Positions 8,185 to 18,171 of a stretch of 64,000 nt of DNA are shown here, in pieces. The translations under genes and the position numbers were made by a program. Position 1 is the first letter of the stretch. The number at the start of each line of letters is the position of its first letter. Below the pieces are notes generated by a model. The model saw only the letters and a program-made list of their open reading frames with translations, did no database searches and was not told the DNA's origin. This DNA is from Candidatus Lernaella stagnicola (GTDB lineage: Bacteria; Lernaellota; Lernaellaia; Lernaellales; Lernaellaceae), in contig JAVCCK010000023.1 of assembly GCA_030765525.1 (NCBI GenBank), forward strand, positions 148,837-212,836, in the 5' to 3' direction.

Positions 8185-11037
8185 ATGACCTGCACCCTGT
8201 TGACCGAAATTTTGAACACCGACAGCGTCGATTTGAACAAGATCGCTCAAGGTCTGCTTTTTGCCAAACACGGAACCGAAGCGCTGCCTTTTTCGTTTCC
8301 CAAATACGTCGTGCAGACGATCAAGAACACGCCGCACCAGCGGGTTCGCGGTCGCACCGATTGGCCGAAGGCCGAGCCGCCGTATTTGCCCGAGTCGGTG
8401 TTGGCTTCCTTCCACGCCATCGGGTCGCGGCTCGTTTTCGTCCTGCGGTCCGACGGCAACATCGTGCACGTTTCGTTGGGCACCGATGCCGAACGCGAAC
8501 GCTTGCTGCACGATCTGGTCACCGCCGAAATCGGCGCGCCCGAACGGAAAACCGAGCGCGACGATTTGCCGTGGGACGAGTTCCGCCACATCCGTCTGCT
8601 CTTCGGCGTGCCGCGGTGGCAAAAGGACGACAGCCCGCCGATCGCCGACGTCCTACTCGATTCCTTGCGGTCGCTGCCCTTTACCTACGTTTTTTTGGCG
8701 GTGCCGGTGCCGCCGGAAACACTGGCCAAAGCCGCGCGGCAATTGCAGCGCACGGCGCAGACGATCGATCAAAATTTTCTGAAAATCGGCGAAAAAGCCG
8801 ACGCCGACCGCCGCGCCCGGCAGGCCCTCGATTTGGTCGATGCGCACCGCGTTCGTGTTGAGCGGGGCTTGCAGGCGGGTATGTGGCGCGTCGTGCCCTT
8901 GGTGATGGCCGCTACCGAAACCGCCGCCGACCTGGCCGCTTCAGTCCTGGCGGGGTGTCTGCGACACGAACCGGAAAAGCCGGAGGATGACCCGCTGCCG
9001 ATTCGTTCGTGCCTCGTCGCGCCCGCCGGCTCGGCAACCACCGCCGAACACCTCGACACGTGGTTGTTTTCCGACGAAGCGGCGCGCTTGTGCCCCCTGC
9101 CCCTGCGCGATCGACCCGGTTTCTGCGTGTCCCGCGCCGCCACCTTCGACGTCGACCCCATCGAGAACGAGGGGGAGACGATTGAGATCGCTTCGATCAT
9201 GGACGGCGAACGCATAACACCCAATCGTCTCGAATTGCCCATCGATCAATTCGCGCGTCACTGCGTGGTCGTGGGGAACACCGGTTCGGGTAAGACGAAC
9301 ACCATCCAGTTCATCCTCGTGCACCTGGCGCGGCGCAACATTCCGTTTTTGGTTATCGAGCCGGCCAAAAGCGAATACCGTGGCTTGGCAGCGCATATTC
9401 CGGGGCTGACGCGCTTCCGGTTGGGTGCCGTGCCGGATGAGGAGGGTGAGCTACCGCTCTTTTTCAATCCTTTCTTTTTCCCGGAAGGTTTTCCGCTGCA
9501 CACGCACATTGACTATTTGAAGAACACCTTCATCGCCAGCTTCGGCCTATTCCCGCCCGCCCCGTACCTGCTGGAAACGGCGCTCTATCGGGTGTACGAG
9601 GAGCGAGGCTGGGATATCGTCACCGGCCGGCATCTGCGCGGGCGCGACCGCCTCGCCTTCCCAACGATGACCGACCTGTTGGAGCAAATCGATCCCGTCG
9701 TGGAAGCCGCGCAGTACCACGATGAGATCACGCGCAACCTTAAGGGAGCGTTGAAAACCCGCATCGGCAATTTGTGCGTCGGACCCAAGGGCTTGTGCCT
9801 CAACTCCGGCGAAAACGTGCCCTGCGAAGTGCTCTTCGACTCGCCCACGCTGATCGAAATCAAGGACATGGGCTCCGACGAGGAAAAAGCGCTGCTGATG
9901 GGCCTGATCCTCACGCGGTTGTACGAGTATCGCGTCGCCGCCCAAGCCGGGCCCCAAAGTCACCTGCGCCACTTGTTGGTCGTCGAGGAGGCGCACCGTC
10001 TGCTGCGTCGGGTGCAGTCGCGGTCTTCCGAAGAAGGCGACATGCAGGGCAAAGCGATTGAGACTTTCGTCAACATCGTGGCCGAAGTTCGCGCGTACGG
10101 TCAGGGGGTATTAGTTGGCGAGCAGTTGCCGAGCAAGCTGGCCGCCGACGTGGTGAAGAACGCCTGCACGAAAATCGTGCATCGCCTCGGACCCAAGGAA
10201 GACCGCGATTTCGTCGGCGACATGATGGTGCTGCTGCATCCGCAAAAGCAGGCGCTGGCCAATTTGCGCGTCGGCCAAGCGGTCATTCACGGCGAGCCCA
10301 TGGACGGCGCGATGCGCGTGATGATCGACTGCTTCCCCCCCAGCGGCACGCCGGCGACCCGGAAACAGAAACCGGATGCGGTCGGCCCCGATTTGCTGCA
10401 GCGGTACAAAACGACGCTCTTCGAGCACCGGTTCGAGGCATTGTGGAGCGACGCAACATTCCAGGCCGACGTCAACCTCTTCTTCTTCCAGTTGATTTGC
10501 GGCGAGGACCCCGACGGCGCACTGAACCTGCTGAAACAAAAAGCGGGCGATCTGCTGGTCGATCATGACCGTCACGACGACGGCCGGTTCTTGGGAGCGG
10601 TCATCCGCCAGGCGCTGCGACGCCGCGCCCTGCACTATGGCTGGTCGGAAAAAGAGTTCGACGCAATGTGCGAAGCGGCCCGGAAATTCCACGGTTTTCC
10701 GGAACGATTGCGCGAGCGGTTGGTCACAAAAAAAAGAGCGTTTCCGTTCTGCCGCCTTTGCCCGCAGCGATGCGCGTACGGGTACGAAGTCGGCTGGTTG
10801 ACGCGGGATCCGATGTTCCGCACGGCGTTCTCGATGTTGTTTGACGCCCCCAACCGGGACATGTCTTTCGAGGAAGAGGCGATGGCTTTCGTCGGCGACT
10901 GGTTCCAAACGGAGTTGGAAACGCTCCTTTTGCCGCCCCCGGCCCTGGCCGCCTGCGTCATCGCTCACGGCTGCCGCGCGGCGAAAGTGACTCCAGGCCG
11001 AATCAACCGGACGTTCGCCGAACTCGTAAGCGATTAG
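8185..11037 (+). CDS. HerA/FtsK-superfamily ATPase
   Basis: A 950-aa protein with GAGGTAGGG just before ATG 8185. Walker A is GNTGSGKT near residues 363-371, followed by FLVIEPAKSEYR, a segment typical of the HerA/DUF87 group of hexameric pumping ATPases. Walker B is LLVVEEAH near residue 597, and a later GEQLPSKLAADVVKNACTK segment fits the conserved helicase-pump core. About 360 residues precede the ATPase core. A Cys cluster (FCRLCPQRC, near residue 855) suggests metal binding in the C-terminal domain. HerA-type ATPases translocate DNA or peptides; the substrate here is unknown. The neighbours are membrane and tubulin/VWA proteins, not the NurA nuclease, so a role other than end resection is likely. 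Confidence 0.85.
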   Translation: MTCTLLTEILNTDSVDLNKIAQGLLFAKHGTEALPFSFPKYVVQTIKNTPHQRVRGRTDWPKAEPPYLPESVLASFHAIGSRLVFVLRSDGNIVHVSLGTDAERERLLHDLVTAEIGAPERKTERDDLPWDEFRHIRLLFGVPRWQKDDSPPIADVLLDSLRSLPFTYVFLAVPVPPETLAKAARQLQRTAQTIDQNFLKIGEKADADRRARQALDLVDAHRVRVERGLQAGMWRVVPLVMAATETAADLAASVLAGCLRHEPEKPEDDPLPIRSCLVAPAGSATTAEHLDTWLFSDEAARLCPLPLRDRPGFCVSRAATFDVDPIENEGETIEIASIMDGERITPNRLELPIDQFARHCVVVGNTGSGKTNTIQFILVHLARRNIPFLVIEPAKSEYRGLAAHIPGLTRFRLGAVPDEEGELPLFFNPFFFPEGFPLHTHIDYLKNTFIASFGLFPPAPYLLETALYRVYEERGWDIVTGRHLRGRDRLAFPTMTDLLEQIDPVVEAAQYHDEITRNLKGALKTRIGNLCVGPKGLCLNSGENVPCEVLFDSPTLIEIKDMGSDEEKALLMGLILTRLYEYRVAAQAGPQSHLRHLLVVEEAHRLLRRVQSRSSEEGDMQGKAIETFVNIVAEVRAYGQGVLVGEQLPSKLAADVVKNACTKIVHRLGPKEDRDFVGDMMVLLHPQKQALANLRVGQAVIHGEPMDGAMRVMIDCFPPSGTPATRKQKPDAVGPDLLQRYKTTLFEHRFEALWSDATFQADVNLFFFQLICGEDPDGALNLLKQKAGDLLVDHDRHDDGRFLGAVIRQALRRRALHYGWSEKEFDAMCEAARKFHGFPERLRERLVTKKRAFPFCRLCPQRCAYGYEVGWLTRDPMFRTAFSMLFDAPNRDMSFEEEAMAFVGDWFQTELETLLLPPPALAACVIAHGCRAAKVTPGRINRTFAELVSD

Positions 11038-11046
11038 GAGGCTGTG

Positions 11047-11439
11047 GTGAGTGATCAGAAATCAGATGTCAAAGACCTGTTTGAATCCGAAGCCAAGGAT
11101 TTGCCGACCAAGCGCGCCATGGACCGAACGGACCGGAAAGCCGACGCCGACTTCGCCAATCGGGAATATCAAAAAATCACCGAGATGGGGCCGGATCAGC
11201 GTTCGATGGACCAAAAAATGCGGGACGATCAGCAACGCCTCGAGCGCCTCGAAAAAAGCGTCAAGCACATGCCGGGCGTCGACGCGCAAGAAGCGCTGCG
11301 CCGAGAAAAAGAGATGATCAGCATAAATCCGCGCGGCGAGGCGCGCCGCCTCATGGCCGACGGCCCGCTGGACACGTCTACGAAATACGACTTCCAAGCC
11401 GCGGAATTACAGAAACAACAACGCCGCCTCGACCGGTAG
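11047..11439 (+). CDS. Small charged helical protein
   Basis: About 130 aa, highly charged and almost free of large hydrophobic stretches, predicted mostly alpha-helical or coiled-coil. AGGAGG ends 5 nt before GTG 11047, which decides against the adjacent GTG at 11044. It is the last gene of the rightward operon, starting 9 nt after the HerA-like ATPase stop, and faces a convergent gene 15 nt downstream. No family recognised; an accessory or adaptor of the ATPase is possible. Confidence 0.6.
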   Translation: MSDQKSDVKDLFESEAKDLPTKRAMDRTDRKADADFANREYQKITEMGPDQRSMDQKMRDDQQRLERLEKSVKHMPGVDAQEALRREKEMISINPRGEARRLMADGPLDTSTKYDFQAAELQKQQRRLDR

Positions 11440-11454
11440 CCCCCGTATCGCCGG

Positions 11455-13335
11455 CTACGATTTTTCGATAATCGGGCTGTCTTCTATGATGGCATAAAGA
11501 ATGAGCGTCACCAGCAATACGCCGGCCACGTGCGCGACGAAACACCCGGCATTGAATTTCTCCACGGCTTGACCAAAGAATGTTTCGACGAATTCACTAC
11601 ACCCATATTCTTTCGTCATCAGGTTCTTGCCGAATTTCGTCACAAATCGCAGCGTCATCCCCAAAAAAGCAACCAAGCCAAATAAGTACGCCATTACCTG
11701 GTAAATGCCGTTTCTGGAAGGCTCGGCGAAAGTATCACTGATCCGCGCCTCCCGCTTGATGAGAAATCCAATGACGAATAGCGCGCAAAAAGCGATCGCC
11801 CAGTGAGCGATTTCAGGAAGTTGTTCAAACCCGATCGGGTATTCATATTCGCTGTTCTTGAAACCGACGACGAACAGCAATGTCCACGTCACGGCCGCAC
11901 CGATCACGATTCGCGTGAAAAGGATACTCTGCAAATCCGGCGTGCGGTAATAGTCACGAACCCAAAACGCCAAACAACAAAGTGCGAAAAGACCGCCCAA
12001 AACCAGAAAACCGAATTCGAAGCGCAGTCCGCTATTGAGGCTTTTAAGTCCCTGGCAATACGTCCAGTCGGGCACGATCGCGCAACAACCGGTAAGGAAT
12101 CTCCAGGAGCCCCATAAAAAGAGCACTAAAAGCAAGCCGCACAACGGACTGGACCAATACGACTGCTCGTAGAAACGCCGCAAACTACCGAACTTAAGGC
12201 AGGAGCTGTCGGTCGTTTTCCCTTGTTTCGGAATTTTTTTAACCAGCCGCCATGCCTCCGATACGTAAAGCGACTGCACCAGAAAACTGCATAACTCACG
12301 AATCATGGGCTTTTGTTGCATCGTGACCGGCCCGTTCGCCCATTCCATGGCGATGGCGGCCAAGCACGGCGCCACGCCCCATTTCGATCCCGGCTCACAT
12401 TCCGTCAGCGCCCAGGACGTTTGCTCATCCGTATGCCGCACCGGTGGCAACGCCATAGTTTCGCGGGGCACGGCCTTCATCAACTCCTGAAAACGCGAAA
12501 CCGTTCGCCGCTCCGCGACGCTCGACCGCTGCAAAAGAAAGCTGACAAAAGCCGAACGAATCGTCGAATAGGAACTGTCGCCGAGGATTTTCCCTTTGGT
12601 TTGCGCGTTGACTCTCTCGTTGGTTTCCCCGTCAAAATGATTGAACCTCTGCGCCCACGCCCCTTTGGCGAGCATTTCGTAGTGCAGCAGCATCCCGTTG
12701 AGCAATGGGACCTTCTGCCATGCATCGACTACGGTTTTCGCCACATCGTATACGTGTTCGGCATTGCCGAGCCGATCGAGGCGTTCGGAATCTTTCAATC
12801 CCGACGGACTTTCCGGTTTCCCCCGGCCCGAATTGAACTTGCGTACATCTTTCTTGAAGCGCTCCGCCAACATCTTGGCATCCGCCCAGTTGGGCCCAAA
12901 TCGAAACAGCGCCGCCATGTGCAACAACACAAGGTACTCTGCGCTATCGACCTCCGAACTTCCTGCGCCCACTTTCTCGCGATGATCCAGCACGAATTTC
13001 GTAAGCAAATACTCGTTTTCTTCCAGGGAGTTTTTCTCCAATGAAAACAAAATGTTCCGCGACCGCACGGCTTTTTCGTCGTCGAACCGCCCTGCTGGGC
13101 GATTTCCCGACCCGTTCTCGTGGCAACCGACCTCCCGCGTCTCCTCCAATTCAATCATTTCTTCGGAGCAAGTCAAAAGCCAAATACGGCCGCCAACCCA
13201 TTCGCGATGAAGGGAGGACGCCAGCCGTTCTTTGTCGAAAACCAACACGGTCTCAACACGCTCGCCGGACACGCTGGAGACGGCCTCAAACCGCCAAGCG
13301 TGCCAATACTTGTGGTGAAGCGCCTGCGTTACCAC
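11455..13335 (-). CDS. Unrecognised protein with C-terminal six-TM membrane domain
   Basis: A 626-aa protein with a GTG start at 13335 that overlaps the preceding stop by 7 nt; GGAGG lies about 12 nt upstream inside the preceding gene. The first 390 residues are soluble and mostly helical. About six TM helices follow (for example LLVLFLWGSWRFL, VIGAAVTWTLLFVVGF and VAGVLLVTLILYAII). The overlap suggests translational coupling with the upstream gene. I recognise no domain. A sensor or channel role would fit the layout, but there is no direct support. Confidence 0.65.
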   Translation of the reverse strand: MVTQALHHKYWHAWRFEAVSSVSGERVETVLVFDKERLASSLHREWVGGRIWLLTCSEEMIELEETREVGCHENGSGNRPAGRFDDEKAVRSRNILFSLEKNSLEENEYLLTKFVLDHREKVGAGSSEVDSAEYLVLLHMAALFRFGPNWADAKMLAERFKKDVRKFNSGRGKPESPSGLKDSERLDRLGNAEHVYDVAKTVVDAWQKVPLLNGMLLHYEMLAKGAWAQRFNHFDGETNERVNAQTKGKILGDSSYSTIRSAFVSFLLQRSSVAERRTVSRFQELMKAVPRETMALPPVRHTDEQTSWALTECEPGSKWGVAPCLAAIAMEWANGPVTMQQKPMIRELCSFLVQSLYVSEAWRLVKKIPKQGKTTDSSCLKFGSLRRFYEQSYWSSPLCGLLLVLFLWGSWRFLTGCCAIVPDWTYCQGLKSLNSGLRFEFGFLVLGGLFALCCLAFWVRDYYRTPDLQSILFTRIVIGAAVTWTLLFVVGFKNSEYEYPIGFEQLPEIAHWAIAFCALFVIGFLIKREARISDTFAEPSRNGIYQVMAYLFGLVAFLGMTLRFVTKFGKNLMTKEYGCSEFVETFFGQAVEKFNAGCFVAHVAGVLLVTLILYAIIEDSPIIEKS

Positions 13336-15332
13336 TTAATCATCGCCTCCATCAGCATCGGGCAAGGATAGACACGTTTACCGTCGACGTATTTTTCGAG
13401 CGTGTTCACGATGAGTTGAAGGTATGCCTTGCTTTTTGCGGAAATCCTGTTCGAATCCACCAAATCAATGATGACGGAAGACAACCAGTCCAGAATTCTA
13501 TCGACATCTTCCAAATCGATTTTTTCGGAACGTAGAAATTCGAGTACGGGATCGCCGGTTGCCTTTTTTACTTCGCGCCGCCAATAGTTGCTAGTGACCC
13601 GTTTCCAGAATTTTCGCCGGCGGATTCGTTCGTAATGGAAGCTGAATTCCGACGAGTTTCCAAGGTGCGCTGTCAAGCATCGTCGGCAGCACATCGGAAC
13701 CCCGTCGTCGTCCCGTTTCTCTTTTTTTGAAGTCTGAAAAACCGGGCATTTTTCTCGATCGTAAGGGTCATGGGCGTTATCCTCTTCGCCCTCTTCGACT
13801 GCAACAAAAGTTCTTAACAACGCTTTTTCTGCCCATTTAAGCATTTGGCGCGGGTAGTGTTCGAGACGATCGACGATCAATTCAAGCAGCGGAAGATACG
13901 TCGGCATACCACTGGAGCTTTCGATGCTCTTTTCCCCGTCATCGTATTGTCTTCTTATATCTTGATAATCGCCCCAGATTGCCCCTTTATGCATTAACCC
14001 GGTCTCGTTCGGGACGGTCTTTGTCTTTTCGAATAGATCCGGTCCCACCCGTGATTGAACGTTATCCTGCAGTCCGCCAAAAACCCCGGTCGCTGTACCG
14101 AGCTGCAACATTTGCCAACTCGTGCTGCCAATGTATACATACGATAATCCGCGAAAGCCATCGACGAATTCTTTAATGCTTCCAAAGTCGAACAGTTCGA
14201 ACGCGTCGCGGTCTGCCGTTTCATTGACGAACTGAAAACCGGTAATCCAGATCAATACGTCCAAATCATCTTCAATGACATTAGGCTTCAACGTTTGTTC
14301 TTCGGATTCTCTCCAAATGTTGTTTCTGGCGATGTCCGAAATTTTCGAACGCAAGCTTGTTGCATTGTACAATTGCTGCGGCGTAATCATAAAGAAACGC
14401 TTTTGCCATTCGATACTTATGGGCTGATTTTCGGCAGCGCCACCGTTTCCCGACCGAGTTTCGGACTGTAGGCAATCCATGAAAAGTTGTTTTAGAATAT
14501 TTGCACGCGATTCCAGTGTGTCTACATGTCCTCCAGTTGGGCTAGTTTGGTTATCGTCAATAAAAACGATAAATGGTATATCTGATGTCTCACATTCTTC
14601 GGCGACGCTGCGAAAATCGGATTCTAGGCGCGCCGCCAAATCTAGGCCTCCATCGGCTGCCGTCTCATAATCTTTCTGCGCCTTATCCATATGTCTTTCC
14701 GCTGGTAAGTGGCGCACGATTTGTTGCGTCAACCAATGAGCGACGCTAAGGTGATACAGGCGCCTCTGCTCCGCGATTTCTCTCGACTCCACGGTTGAAA
14801 ACATAAGCCACGCCCTGATTTTCTCGAAAACCGTGTCATCGGGCGTATATTGAATGACCGGAGTGAACTTCGTTGCGTTTATTCCCGTCTGAGCTGCGCT
14901 TCTTTGCATTTCACGTTCCAGAAAACCGCTTTGCGATTCGAAATCCTTCGTCCCGGAATGCAACCAGAAATCGACCGCCGCTCTCTCAAATATTTCGTCG
15001 TAAAACGCCTTAAGGACAACGACCGCCCGCGTAACCAGCGCTTCACGTTCGTGCGGCTCGTATCCGTTCATCGTAATCAACACCGACGTTTGTTTCGCTT
15101 GGTCGGCCGGCGTTCGTCTAATCGCGGCCAGGTCTCCCGAATAATGGCTCTCAAACAATTTTACGAAGTCCTGTACGGCCGACGGCGAGGTATTGCCGGG
15201 CATGTCTGCGGGATTGAATGCAAAAATCCGGTTATGTTCGCCGAGATCCTCCGGCGGGATTTGTGGCAACGACTGGCCGGTCACGCAATCATGGTTTAGG
15301 AAAAACACAAAACGACGAATCACTTTGTTCAT
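13329..15332 (-). CDS. Unrecognised 667-aa soluble protein
   Basis: ATG 15332 is preferred; a GTG at 15356 would add eight residues but has no SD. The protein has no signal peptide or TM helix. Near residue 230 a hydrophobic strand ends in two acidic residues (IPFIVFIDDNQ), reminiscent of a Walker B or metal site, but I see no matching P-loop. Near residue 530 a Cys cluster (KCPVF, then MCCRRC) could bind zinc. It overlaps and probably co-transcribes with the downstream membrane protein. The pair lies convergent to the HerA-like operon and may belong to the same locus. Function unknown. Confidence 0.6.
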   Translation of the reverse strand: MNKVIRRFVFFLNHDCVTGQSLPQIPPEDLGEHNRIFAFNPADMPGNTSPSAVQDFVKLFESHYSGDLAAIRRTPADQAKQTSVLITMNGYEPHEREALVTRAVVVLKAFYDEIFERAAVDFWLHSGTKDFESQSGFLEREMQRSAAQTGINATKFTPVIQYTPDDTVFEKIRAWLMFSTVESREIAEQRRLYHLSVAHWLTQQIVRHLPAERHMDKAQKDYETAADGGLDLAARLESDFRSVAEECETSDIPFIVFIDDNQTSPTGGHVDTLESRANILKQLFMDCLQSETRSGNGGAAENQPISIEWQKRFFMITPQQLYNATSLRSKISDIARNNIWRESEEQTLKPNVIEDDLDVLIWITGFQFVNETADRDAFELFDFGSIKEFVDGFRGLSYVYIGSTSWQMLQLGTATGVFGGLQDNVQSRVGPDLFEKTKTVPNETGLMHKGAIWGDYQDIRRQYDDGEKSIESSSGMPTYLPLLELIVDRLEHYPRQMLKWAEKALLRTFVAVEEGEEDNAHDPYDREKCPVFQTSKKEKRDDDGVPMCCRRCLTAHLGNSSEFSFHYERIRRRKFWKRVTSNYWRREVKKATGDPVLEFLRSEKIDLEDVDRILDWLSSVIIDLVDSNRISAKSKAYLQLIVNTLEKYVDGKRVYPCPMLMEAMIKW

Positions 15333-15565
15333 CGGTTGCCCCCGGTTCTTTGGCACCTACTTCGAAACGATGCCTTGTTGTCGTTGGCCCTGAAGCAGGC
15401 GACGATCCTCCCCTCACCCGAAACCTTCGTCACTCACCTTATCGGAGACGCAAATTTCCCGTAGCTTCGTTTTCAACGATGTATATCGAATGGTGCGTCC
15501 CCGTCACGGAACATCGTAAATCGTGTATTACAACGAATTACAATTTGCGGGATTATATCGATTCT

Positions 15566-17281
15566 TTATTCGGGCGTAAAGCGATATTCAGCACCCAGTA
15601 ACGCTTCGCAATCCACGAATTGCGCCCCGGCGGGGTCTTTTAGCGGCGAGTAGCAGTACTCGTACAGGTCCGCGATTTCGGTGATGCGTACGTAGGCCGC
15701 GACCGGATCCCCGTCGGGATCGTATTCGTATCGCTCGGGCATAAACTCGTACTCGCCGTCGGTAATCGTTTCATCCCACAAATCCCAATATTCGAACGCT
15801 TCGTAGTGATCGGCGGCAGCGGTGAAGTGCTCGATCACATAACGCGCCTCTTCGTTGGTCAGCGGCAAACCGTACGCTGCGGCGAGAACCAGCGTTTGCG
15901 CAATCTCCGGGTTCCATTCGAGGTACATGTCGCAGAAGAAACTCGCCCGGATTTCCTCCACGCGCGCCGCGAGGCCCTCCAAAAGAGACCGCGCGGCTTC
16001 GTTGTTCTCGTAGGCGAGCGAAAGCGATACGGCCGAAATGTGAAATCCCCATATCATGTTGGCCGACCAGAAATGGCCGAAATTGGCGATGAGTTCGTAG
16101 CCGCGGCTGTGGCCGTCCAGGCAATCGTTGCCCAGCGCGTCGCCGCCGGTGGCCAGGTAGGCGGTGCAAAGTTTCGCGTTGCATTCCGCGCGGGGGAAGA
16201 TGAACTCGTAGTTGACGAAACTGGCGAAGTCGTCGACGAATCCGTACTCGGTGCGCGGGACGAAAATTTCACCGTCCACACCCTTGGTGCGGATGTGGTA
16301 ACCGTGCCGGGCCACGTCCCGGGCCATGTTGCTGATTTGCCGGTACAGCTTGATCGCCGCCTGCTTCATTTCCTCGTCGTCGCTTTCGCGAATCAGGCGC
16401 GCCAACAAAGGGATGCTCCGGTACAGATAGGGGAAGTCGTCCTTCGAGCGCTTGTTGCGCACCCAGATATCTCCCCAGGTCGGGTTGTCGGGATTGTGAA
16501 CGGTATCGTGGCGGCGCTCGATCACTTCGTAGCGCACCGAATCGTAATCGACAGCGGCTTGGCGACCCCCATCGAGTTCATAGGTGTGATTGCGATGGAA
16601 AATCGCGCGCGCCATGATCGAGTCGACGACCGGGTCCTCGTCGCCCCACACGGTGCCGTCGTACGTCGCCGAAAGGCCCCGCATGTAGCCAAGCGCCACT
16701 TCTCGCGCGGCGGTGTCGCCGTTGGATAAATAGAGACTGACCGCCAACGACAACACGCGCCCGACTTTCGCCGTCGAATTATCTGACGGGCCGTGCCATG
16801 TGAAAGTGACCGTGTCGCCGGATTTGATGGCGTAGGCGTTCGTCCACCAAATCATATACGGCGGTTCACCCCACGGATTGCCTTCGGCCAGACCAATGGA
16901 ATGCCGAGCTGCCCACCGGAAAAAATCGACCCCGTCGTAAAAATCCTTCATCCGCTGCGTGAACGCGGTGATTTCCCCCGACGTGGGCGCAATGCCAGCT
17001 TGCTCGCGTTCGATCGTAAACGGCAGGGAGGACGGCGGATCGACGATATCGTCCGGAACGGTATCGTCGTCGTTGTTATCGTTATCATTGTTGTCGTTGT
17101 TGTCGTCATCATTGTTGTTATCGTCATCATCGTTGTTGTCATCGTCGTCGTTGTCATCGTCGTTATCATCGTCGTCGTCGTCACTTGCGTTATCATCGGA
17201 ACCACAAGCAAACATCGTCGCCAACAAAATAAGCAGCAGAAAAAAGAGTGAAAAACGCAACCGTGATGGAGGGAAGGACAT
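15566..17281 (-). CDS. Exported lipoprotein with Asp/Asn linker and helical domain
   Basis: A 571-aa protein with AAAGGAG about 9 nt before ATG 17281. A hydrophobic signal ends at C26 (MFAC, an imperfect lipobox because of Met at -3). Residues about 29-74 are almost pure Asp/Asn, a linker or possible Ca-binding spacer seen on surface lipoproteins of some deltaproteobacteria-like lineages. The remaining 490 residues are rich in aromatic and acidic residues with helical segments, perhaps an alpha-toroid of the kind found in carbohydrate-active proteins; this is inferred. It is a single gene with no operon partner. Confidence 0.75.
   Translation of the reverse strand: MSFPPSRLRFSLFFLLLILLATMFACGSDDNASDDDDDDNDDDNDDDDNNDDDDNNNDDDNNDNNDNDNNDDDTVPDDIVDPPSSLPFTIEREQAGIAPTSGEITAFTQRMKDFYDGVDFFRWAARHSIGLAEGNPWGEPPYMIWWTNAYAIKSGDTVTFTWHGPSDNSTAKVGRVLSLAVSLYLSNGDTAAREVALGYMRGLSATYDGTVWGDEDPVVDSIMARAIFHRNHTYELDGGRQAAVDYDSVRYEVIERRHDTVHNPDNPTWGDIWVRNKRSKDDFPYLYRSIPLLARLIRESDDEEMKQAAIKLYRQISNMARDVARHGYHIRTKGVDGEIFVPRTEYGFVDDFASFVNYEFIFPRAECNAKLCTAYLATGGDALGNDCLDGHSRGYELIANFGHFWSANMIWGFHISAVSLSLAYENNEAARSLLEGLAARVEEIRASFFCDMYLEWNPEIAQTLVLAAAYGLPLTNEEARYVIEHFTAAADHYEAFEYWDLWDETITDGEYEFMPERYEYDPDGDPVAAYVRITEIADLYEYCYSPLKDPAGAQFVDCEALLGAEYRFTPE
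17062..17183. repeat. Degenerate GTT/GTC/ATC trinucleotide repeat
   Basis: On the plus strand this is an unbroken run of gtt, gtc and atc triplets. On the minus strand it encodes the Asp/Asn linker of the lipoprotein at 15566-17281. The mixture of synonymous GAC/GAT and AAC/AAT codons shows selection for composition as well as slippage. Confidence 0.85.
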
Positions 17282-17403
17282 CCGAGAATCTCCTTTGACG
17301 GTAGGGAAATCGTCGCCATTCGCGTGGGAACCTTGCCGTTCTCGGGCGGTGGTACGCGGCCATATTAACGGAAAGGCGCACGGGTTCCCATAGGCAAAAT
17401 TCG

Positions 17404-17452
17404 CAAAAAAACCGCTCCCTCAATCCCGCATCAGCGGAACTGGGGAGCGGTT
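17404..17452 (-). terminator. Rho-independent terminator of the RRM gene
   Basis: On the minus strand a 10-bp perfect stem (17443-17452 with 17410-17419) around a 23-nt loop is followed directly by a T-run (six A on the plus strand at 17405-17410). It lies about 35 nt after the RRM gene stop and serves that gene. There is no T-run in the plus direction. Confidence 0.82.
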
Positions 17453-17487
17453 ACTATCAAATAATTCGTCGGAAAGAGTATTCCGGC

Positions 17488-17811
<324 letters not shown>

Positions 17812-18171
17812 TGATCCGTTCCTTCTTGTTTTTGGGAGGTCAATTTCGTTGACACAGTAATGTCTCTCGGTGGTTACGGAGTCAGGCTATACTGAGTGAA
17901 ACGCTACAAGAAGTGATTGACGCGCGTATTGCCAAGACGGTCCCGAACAACGACAAGGGATTACCCGTGTGCTCAAAGCTCCCAGTTAAAAGACCTTTAC
18001 TGGACGCCCGAAAATAGGTTTACACCCACGCCTTTTCTGGAAACGTCTCAGCTCCAGCAAAATATATGGCATGCCGCGAACTATAAGTCAATGAACAAAA
18101 ACAAAAAAAACGAGGCGGTTTTTCTTTTTTCCAAGTGCAAGATTAACGGCCTCTCGTCTCCTTTGCGGCCT
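17812..18171. other. Gene-free region upstream of RRM gene
   Basis: No convincing ORF or RNA gene. It holds the RRM gene's leader and promoter (no clear -35/-10 pair seen) and, near 18106-18123, a weak bidirectional hairpin with flanking A/T runs. Confidence 0.5.
18106..18123 (-). terminator. Weak terminator-like hairpin after the Hsp70 operon
   Basis: Six-base arms (AAAAAC and GTTTTT) enclose a six-base GC-rich loop, with a T-run continuing on the minus strand. It lies about 50 nt beyond the stop of the last gene of the Hsp70/Clp/CHAT operon. The stem has only one G:C pair, so termination here is tentative. Confidence 0.25.

Noticed and set aside
17062..17183. Tandem triplets considered as a CRISPR-like or VNTR array
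   Set aside because: There is no repeat-spacer structure; the tract is fully explained as the coding sequence of the Asp/Asn linker.
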